In this document: piece after piece, positions 15,101 to 19,769 of the stretch
Layout of the letters: the number at the start of each line of letters is the position of its first letter
How positions within the stretch are numbered: position 1 is the first letter of the stretch
Origin: CAZSIA01 sp045126355
GTDB taxonomy: Bacteria > Bacillota_I > Bacilli_A > Acholeplasmatales > Anaeroplasmataceae
Direction of reading: 5' to 3'
Assembly: GCA_045126355.1 (NCBI GenBank)
Contig: JBGVOE010000079.1
Coordinates: forward strand, 1-19,769
DNA: 19,769 bases
Position numbers and translations under genes: made by a program
Notes under the pieces: model-generated
Database searches by the model: none
The model's input: the letters and a program-made list of their open reading frames with translations, nothing else
What the model was told of the DNA's origin: nothing

Positions 15101-16699
15101 TGTTGTATCATTATTTACATATAAATTTAATTCTTTTGACTGTTCGATATATAAATTAGGAAGAGTTACACTTGTAGTATAAGGAATATCGATTTTAATA
15201 TCATCGAAGTATACCCATCCACCACCATCAACTACTAATTGTCCTGGTTGACATACTGCAGTAATAACACCACTAGCATTTTTATTTTCTAAAACAACAG
15301 TATCTGTTAATGGTCCACCATCAACACTATACTTAATAACACTATTAGTATGGTTTTTATTTACTTTTAAATATTTACTCATATCAACAGTAATCGCTTC
15401 TGCACCATATTCAAAATTATGACTAACATCACCTAATTTAGATAACTCAGGTAATTTGATCATTTCAACTTCTTGTCCTTTATAATGAGAAGTAATTAAA
15501 CCAGCATCTTTATCAAAGAATATATAACCACTAAAGAATGAAGAAACAGTATCACAAACAAAACTATGAGCATCTTTATCGAATTGATATTGTAAATCTA
15601 AGAAGTCTGACACTCTTAAAACACCTTCATTATCTTCATATAATAAATAATAATTTGAAGCACAATACCAAGCATCTACATTTTTATCTAAATAGAAACC
15701 AACCATTTGATTATCTGTACATCCTTCGAAATATGATTTAGGAATTTCAACCATATTAGTACCAAAATCACTAGCAAATGTTGGAGCGTCACCCCAAGTT
15801 ACTGCTTTTGTTTCCCAAGTGTCATCAAATGTAAGGGTACCAGTTTTATCAATATATACATCAACATCTTGACCTTTGTCACGAGTTTTGCTTGAACGAG
15901 CTAGGTAATAAGTTTTTACATTAGATACATCAGCAGGTAAACTCATTTTAAACATTTGATCTTTTCCAGCCTCATACCAATATGCTTGACAACCAGCTAA
16001 GTTAGAACCACCCCAGTTTGGTCTAACAATTCTTTCTGACAAATCAAAGTCATCGCCTAAAGGAGTAACCGTAATATCTTTATATGTAGCTGAAATTCCT
16101 TCAGATACTAAAGTGATACATCCTTGTGTTTTATATGCAAGAGGAGCATTCATACAAATCCAATTATTAATTATTATTTGACAATGTCCATCCTGAACAT
16201 AAATATCATACTGATTTTCTGCTAAACCTGTTCCTTGTCCCCATCCAGCATCAATACCATAATTATGATGGAAGTTATTATCAACATACCATCCATTTGA
16301 TAACCATAATAAATTATCCCAATTGTAGAACCCAATATAATGACCATCTAAACCTTCTTGGTCACTATGAAGTAAAATCCCACCTCTTCCATACCATGGA
16401 TCACCAACGCTATTAGACTCATATCTCATCTTAAATGATAAATGATAATTAGAGTAAGATTGAGTAGTATGTAATATAGCCTTGTTTCCTCCATTGTGAA
16501 TATCTTTATCAAATACTATTTCATTTGAATTAGATAAATTTATATTACCACTTTCTACATTCCAGTTATCAGCAGTAAATGATAACAAAGAAGCATCATT
16601 AGCTTTAACACTTATATTATTTCCAATTATAAAAGAAGACATTGTTACAAATAAAATTAATGCTAAAACACAAGATATTAATTTGTTATTCTTTTTCAT
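12179..16699 (-). CDS. Large secreted surface-anchored multidomain esterase
   Basis: The 1506-residue protein starts with a signal peptide (about 1-33, cut near VKA|ND). A jelly-roll lectin-like domain (about 38-213, DUF1080-like) and a second beta module (214-365) are followed by Ig-like linkers. The same pair then recurs (about 612-768 and 770-925). An alpha/beta-hydrolase esterase domain follows (about 969-1195) with HGAGERG (993-999) as oxyanion region and triad S1093 (GLSMGG), D1141 and H1173. Four Listeria-Bacteroides-type repeats occupy about 1196-1465, and the end is Cys-Gly-Gly-Ser-Ile (from C1477), a hydrophobic segment and KKRK. It resembles CE1-like or prolyl-oligopeptidase-like esterases used on acylated polysaccharides; substrate unknown. 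Start ATG 16699 follows GAGGAGGAAT, which lies in the last codons of the upstream gene (stop 3 nt before the ATG). Last gene of a three-gene operon. Confidence 0.85.
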   Translation of the reverse strand: MKKNNKLISCVLALILFVTMSSFIIGNNISVKANDASLLSFTADNWNVESGNINLSNSNEIVFDKDIHNGGNKAILHTTQSYSNYHLSFKMRYESNSVGDPWYGRGGILLHSDQEGLDGHYIGFYNWDNLLWLSNGWYVDNNFHHNYGIDAGWGQGTGLAENQYDIYVQDGHCQIIINNWICMNAPLAYKTQGCITLVSEGISATYKDITVTPLGDDFDLSERIVRPNWGGSNLAGCQAYWYEAGKDQMFKMSLPADVSNVKTYYLARSSKTRDKGQDVDVYIDKTGTLTFDDTWETKAVTWGDAPTFASDFGTNMVEIPKSYFEGCTDNQMVGFYLDKNVDAWYCASNYYLLYEDNEGVLRVSDFLDLQYQFDKDAHSFVCDTVSSFFSGYIFFDKDAGLITSHYKGQEVEMIKLPELSKLGDVSHNFEYGAEAITVDMSKYLKVNKNHTNSVIKYSVDGGPLTDTVVLENKNASGVITAVCQPGQLVVDGGGWVYFDDIKIDIPYTTSVTLPNLYIEQSKELNLYVNNDTTTINLLDYVSTNIEGPFSYTYDGKEVQGTMFTVPNDNVNSSIVLTAKHELGDKTVTLPFFVTTYKNPSPLELPHTGFDGFVALDGTPNIVDNVLNSNSENNCDMWFDTGVSDYVFQADMYPSTDAGNVGTYGILLHASMSTNGLSGTLLAFDSNSGRIDVSIGYLNNGVYSHYSSFDAGFSASDSYPYKVVVQGSTIVVMINGYRIFEFSDRYYSGSEVAILNNNGTINYKNIKINEFNDDISTYAIRKQWSGIDTYAKVATFGGDVEIDFIVPNADKATNFRLVRRTSLWETAQNAKVYVDGKDYGEWSFNYADWYGDIVYPLTGLTTTNDKVTVKVSPIGSNTFKASYMWLIYTIDGVDYVADCVYFGDSYDVKAHNVKGSVTISGQEKCFIINNNGMLLTVKSGEKVVWAQDPYVTDKMEAKVYEDASISSTVTLPYRLYLPTNYDASKKYPVLVFMHGAGERGNNNIYQVTGSNHMQSTHILLNRIILGEYADDFIVVAPQCPEGMRWVESDWTPGKYNLKSTATSTPTKLLTSLLYNDIFENYSVDLGRVYGAGLSMGGFGITDLAMREPGLFAAIVNCAGGADASQYELLNSTALRVYHSTSDTTVNNAETLALVNALKTDGKDAQYYEVNRIGHESWIVAFEDADLITWMLSKKKTWSIEVNTDGGTFNQELPSTYSYEDKIIKLEDVVKEGFTFDGWYLDSKYTQKVEEISLASGKNIKLYAKFVKQVNVNILSDDESLASLTLNTGDQLELSQYNPVKEGHILIGYTDGINNYRKNDVVTVTEDMTLTARWQIQVLEVKFLDGDETIKVQEVNYGSKATALETTAKEGYEFKGWYLNEVAYSFDAEVKESITLTAKWQIQVLEVKFVDGDKTLHTKNVNYGSKVSALEVPAKEGYEFKGWYLNEELYDFESEVKESLTLTAMWEAVFVETPNESGCGGSILASIHSLLALAAISIFLVKKRKEQR
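12311..12706 (-). repeat. Two near-identical 198-bp tandem units encoding Listeria-Bacteroides repeats
   Basis: The last two repeats of the esterase are exactly 66 codons long. Blocks such as 12365-12403 and 12563-12601 (39 bp) are identical 198 bp apart, as is a roughly 30-bp block around 12480-12509 and 12678-12707. The tryptophans ending each unit are W1332, W1398 and W1464. Earlier units (from about 1196) match only as protein. The DNA identity suggests recent duplication, so the copy number may vary between strains. Confidence 0.8.
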
Positions 16700-16701
16700 A
16701 T

Positions 16702-17925
16702 TTATTCCTCCTCATTCATTTTTCTTTTTTTAATAAATAAAACTAATACAACAGGAGTTATTGCAATTAATGATGGGACAATAGAACCACCACACCCATT
16801 ATCTTGACTATTGTTTTCATTAGAATTTTCTCCAGGATTATCTGTAGGAAGATCACCACCAGGATTATCTGTAGGTGTATCATCTACTGGAGGCTTTTCA
16901 GTTTTAACTTCAAATGCACAAGCGTTTTTGTAATCATAACCACCATGTAATGTTAGAGCATCTTGATTACTATATACTTCGATTTGTGCAATAGAGACAA
17001 AGTTACTACTTCCACCAGCTAAGCCAATTAACCTAATTGCATCTCCAACCATTGTGTCAAAAGTAAAGGTATAAATTTCACAACTAACACCGAAATCTTT
17101 TCGTTCGTTTGAATTAGGATAATTTACATCTTCATTAAGTACAACAGTTGACCAAATACCGTTTTGTCTAACTTCAACTCTAATATCTCCGTTAGCAAAC
17201 CAGCCACCATCAAACCAAGTATCTCCTTCTTGGAATACTAACTTTGAAAATGGGATTTCCTCATCATATTGGAATCCAACAAAGAAATAATTTTTACCAG
17301 AACCATTAAAGGAATCGTATTGAGAAGGACCACATCCACTTGTACCTACATCATAGATTTTTTCATTTCTAATAACATTTATGTCATGATTTCCACCACC
17401 TGTTGGATTCATAACTGAAGATATAATTTTACCAGCTTGAGCTAAGTTATAATTTTTTAAATAAGCTTCTTTATCAATGTTAACTTTAATAGCATCGATA
17501 GCGTGCCATTTACCATCTTCTAAAGAAGTGATTGTTAAAGTATGCCAATCAAAAGTTAATTCTTTATTAGTATAAAGAACAGACTGATATTCATCTTTTT
17601 CTCCAGCAAGTGAAACAATTTCTTTTTTTCCATCAATATCAACTTCTATTGATCCACCTACAATTCCTTTATAACCAATAATGTGTAAATCTGTTCCTTT
17701 AAACCTATATACACCCGTTTTACCTTTTTCAAATGTACCATGTTCCCAGGATCTAGATGCTTCATAATTTTCAACTACTTCAAACCCATTCCAACTCCAT
17801 CCATCAGAATCAGTTTCAATTGTTCGATAAAATTCCTGTACACCTTCAGCAGCATTAACAAGTGTCTTTGGTAAAACTAAAACTCCCAAAAGAATAATTA
17901 ATATAAATAATTTTTTCATATTCAT
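16702..17925 (-). CDS. Surface-anchored carbohydrate-binding protein (CBM-like plus discoidin-like domain)
   Basis: The 407-residue protein has a signal peptide (1-25, VNA|AEG), a beta-sandwich binding module (about 58-150, with FKGTDLHIIGYKG and SIEVDIDGKK), a discoidin/F5-8-type domain (about 155-320), a Pro-Asp-Asn-rich linker (343-377), and a sorting-type end: Cys-Gly-Gly-Ser-Ile at 378-382, a hydrophobic helix, KKRK and acids. No catalytic residues are visible, so it should bind a ligand at the cell surface. The two binding domains are clearly similar to the C-terminal half of the upstream enzyme (shared FDGGWFANG-like and YPNSN motifs), suggesting duplication. ATG 17925 has GGAGG 8 nt upstream, inside the end of the upstream gene. 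The next Met, two codons on, is less well placed. It overlaps neither neighbour but is separated from them by only 2-3 nt. Confidence 0.75.
   Translation of the reverse strand: MNMKKLFILIILLGVLVLPKTLVNAAEGVQEFYRTIETDSDGWSWNGFEVVENYEASRSWEHGTFEKGKTGVYRFKGTDLHIIGYKGIVGGSIEVDIDGKKEIVSLAGEKDEYQSVLYTNKELTFDWHTLTITSLEDGKWHAIDAIKVNIDKEAYLKNYNLAQAGKIISSVMNPTGGGNHDINVIRNEKIYDVGTSGCGPSQYDSFNGSGKNYFFVGFQYDEEIPFSKLVFQEGDTWFDGGWFANGDIRVEVRQNGIWSTVVLNEDVNYPNSNERKDFGVSCEIYTFTFDTMVGDAIRLIGLAGGSSNFVSIAQIEVYSNQDALTLHGGYDYKNACAFEVKTEKPPVDDTPTDNPGGDLPTDNPGENSNENNSQDNGCGGSIVPSLIAITPVVLVLFIKKRKMNEEE
16832..16875 (-). repeat. Two 27-bp linker units in the anchored binding protein
   Basis: The 17-base block at 16832-16848 recurs exactly at 16859-16875, giving two copies of PTDNPG in the linker before the sorting signal. 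Such short in-frame repeats can expand or shrink and set the distance of the binding domains from the membrane. Confidence 0.75.
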
Positions 17926-17928
17926 ATA

Positions 17929-19769
17929 CTAACCCTCCAATGCATATACTTCTAATTCACTACAAGAAATAAGTTTATAATTTCCGCCTGGGTTACCAAT
18001 TAATCTAATACCATTAGCTGCTTTAACATTGACAGTTATTGTATAAACTTCACCACCAACCCCAAAGTCAGATAAACTATTTGAATTTGGATATAAAGGA
18101 GAAATTTGATAATCAACACTAACCCATTTGCCATCAATTAAAGCTTCTACTCGCATTGAGCCATCTGCAAACCATCCACCATCAGCTCCCCAATGGCCAC
18201 CTTCAACAAATATAATTTTGCCAATAGAGAATGTCTTAGAAAATTCATAACCAACATAATCTTCATAATCCTTAGCGATTAAAGAAGAACCAGCAAAACC
18301 TAAGAAACTATCATATTGAGTACTAGAATGATCGCCTTGTTTGAAATAATATCCATCACAAATCACGCCTATACTTCCTCCACCTGCACCAGTTCCTAAC
18401 GGCGCATATACAGATGTAATAGGTTTAGAAGCTTTAGTTCTTGCAAGATTCAAATAAGGATTATTATAGTATTCATCTTCTGTACATACTACATTAATAT
18501 AATCTATACTATGAAACTTACCTTCTTCTAAACATGTAAGTTTTGCCTTGTGAGTACCATCTTTTAAATTTCTAACTTTTTTAAACGTTTGGTCATAAGA
18601 CATTGCAGATGGTTTACCTAAACAGAAAGTTTCAGCAGATTCCAAATCAATAACTCCATAATCAATGCCATCAATTTCTAAAGAAAAAGAGCCTCCGTTT
18701 AATGATGTCGCACCGACTATTTCTATTTCTGTACCAGTAAAAGTAAATTCAACACTACTTCCTTTTTTAGTACTTCCATAACCGTATGAATTTAAAAAAT
18801 TAGGATTATAGAATTTATACATACCTTTATATACAAAAGAAGAGTCTGTACAACTAATTGACTTATAATAATTATCAGTTGCTAAAGCTGGCGTAAACGG
18901 ACCATCGAAAATAATATAAGATGAACCATTTTTAACTCCGCCTGTTGATAAAATAATTTCTTCAGCTTGTACAACCATTCTATCTACTAATTCATCAACT
19001 GAATTACTAGCTAATCCAGGTCTATTTGTATTTCTATAGTATGTACCAGATCTATCTTTTAAATGTTTAGGCAATCCGTTATAACCTTTCATAAGTCCTA
19101 AAATTGCTCCACAAGTTGCTGCATTACAGTCATTATCATAACCAGCTAAAACTGCAATTTGAACTGTTTTTTCATAATCGTTTTCCCCGTAGAACAAAGA
19201 TAAAATAGACATAGCAAAATTAATTTTATTATCAAGCGCATAACCGGTACCGAATTTACTATTAACTAATCTTCTACCTGTTCTCCAATCTGTTTTATTA
19301 TTTTCATATATTTCTTTGATTGAATCATAAATATACGCCGTTTGACTATCATCATCAAAATAACTTCTTACTGTCTCCATCGATTGATAAATATCATCTT
19401 CGAAAAAGGCGTTAGCGCATAACATAGCATAAAATGCTGAATTATCTAACACTGTACCATCACCAACAGCTGCCATCCACCAAGTAGTTCTTTCTTTACA
19501 ATTTTGTAACATACCCGGTGTCAAAAAACCAAATATTTCACATTCAATTTGAGCATCAATTGCTTCAGCAGCCTTATTAATCCCAATCTTACCTGTTTCA
19601 GGAGGTAAATATCCTTGTTTCATTAATTCTCTAGCATAATAATTACCTTCCCAAATATAATCTTGAAAATGATAAATCCATTCTTTTGGCATATCATTAT
19701 AAGTGATTGTATTGGCCCCGTACACTTCCATCATATGTAAAAAAGTATATTCTAAACTTGTATCATCAT
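17929..19769 (-). CDS. ADP-ribosylglycohydrolase-family secreted enzyme with CBM-like and discoidin-like domains, 5' end outside window
   Basis: The reading frame stays open to the right edge, so the methionine at 19734 is internal and the N terminus is missing; 612 residues are visible. The first visible residues read DDTSLEYTFLHMMEVYG, the metal-binding DDT motif and following helix of the ADP-ribosyl-GH family (PF03747). Later, AGYDNDCNAATCGAILGL corresponds to the second metal site, usually GxDxDT, with Cys where Thr is common. QGYLPPETG and the run up to LTPGM match the large secreted members found in polysaccharide-degrading bacteria, whose reaction is not established. About 280-420 is a beta-sandwich CBM-like module; the last 180 residues are a discoidin-like domain. 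No C-terminal anchor is present, unlike the next two genes. The stop (TAG, 17929-17931) is followed after 3 nt by the next gene. Promoter and signal peptide are outside the window. Confidence 0.75.
   Translation of the reverse strand, partial: DDTSLEYTFLHMMEVYGANTITYNDMPKEWIYHFQDYIWEGNYYARELMKQGYLPPETGKIGINKAAEAIDAQIECEIFGFLTPGMLQNCKERTTWWMAAVGDGTVLDNSAFYAMLCANAFFEDDIYQSMETVRSYFDDDSQTAYIYDSIKEIYENNKTDWRTGRRLVNSKFGTGYALDNKINFAMSILSLFYGENDYEKTVQIAVLAGYDNDCNAATCGAILGLMKGYNGLPKHLKDRSGTYYRNTNRPGLASNSVDELVDRMVVQAEEIILSTGGVKNGSSYIIFDGPFTPALATDNYYKSISCTDSSFVYKGMYKFYNPNFLNSYGYGSTKKGSSVEFTFTGTEIEIVGATSLNGGSFSLEIDGIDYGVIDLESAETFCLGKPSAMSYDQTFKKVRNLKDGTHKAKLTCLEEGKFHSIDYINVVCTEDEYYNNPYLNLARTKASKPITSVYAPLGTGAGGGSIGVICDGYYFKQGDHSSTQYDSFLGFAGSSLIAKDYEDYVGYEFSKTFSIGKIIFVEGGHWGADGGWFADGSMRVEALIDGKWVSVDYQISPLYPNSNSLSDFGVGGEVYTITVNVKAANGIRLIGNPGGNYKLISCSELEVYALEG

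Overview
The window is AT-rich, roughly 30% G+C by eye. It reads with the standard bacterial code: every Trp I checked is TGG, and the cell-wall amidase gene ends on TGA. Strong AGGAGG-type ribosome binding sites, tightly packed operons, Gram-positive signal peptides and short hairpin-plus-T-run terminators point to a low-GC Bacilli/Firmicutes relative. Lineages around Acholeplasma/Izemoplasma/Haloplasma or uncultured gut Bacilli fit the codon use and protein style, but the TGA stop argues against Mycoplasma-type code 4. The exact genus cannot be read from the sequence.

Left part (1-2622): the first 58 bases are the 5' end of an IS200/IS605-type tnpA that leaves the window, with its own promoter and three insulating hairpins behind it. 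Next comes a minus-strand FAD oxidoreductase with a C-terminal Rieske [2Fe-2S] domain. Divergent from it is a cytoplasmic serine beta-lactamase-fold hydrolase, which ends at a bidirectional terminator.

Middle (2624-9820): on the minus strand, two fused ATPase/FtsX-type ABC transporters and a polytopic YwaF/TP0381-like membrane protein form one tight operon. Just upstream lie an XRE regulator with two membrane helices and a small membrane protein, with a perfect operator-like palindrome next to a promoter. This looks like a self-contained export or envelope-stress module with a membrane-tethered regulator; the substrate is unknown.

9941-12172: a CwlD-like N-acetylmuramoyl-L-alanine amidase (minus) and a CNNM/CorC-type membrane protein with CBS domains (plus) diverge from promoters that share one -35 box. 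The CNNM gene follows a roughly 90-nt structured leader. It contains three abutting hairpins, the last an intrinsic terminator, and two mutually exclusive alternative pairings. It looks like an attenuator or riboswitch of a type I do not recognise.

Right part (12179-19769): three translationally coupled minus-strand genes make a surface-protein operon. The first (5' end outside the window) is an ADP-ribosylglycohydrolase-like enzyme fused to a carbohydrate-binding-like module and a discoidin-like domain. The second repeats these two binding domains on a surface anchor. The third is a 1506-residue multidomain esterase with duplicated lectin-like modules and four Listeria-Bacteroides-type repeats. 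The second and third proteins share a C-terminal signal: Cys-Gly-Gly-Ser-Ile, a hydrophobic helix and Lys-Lys-Arg-Lys. It resembles known non-LPXTG sorting tags but fits none I can name exactly. This operon and the structured leader are the most likely new biology here.
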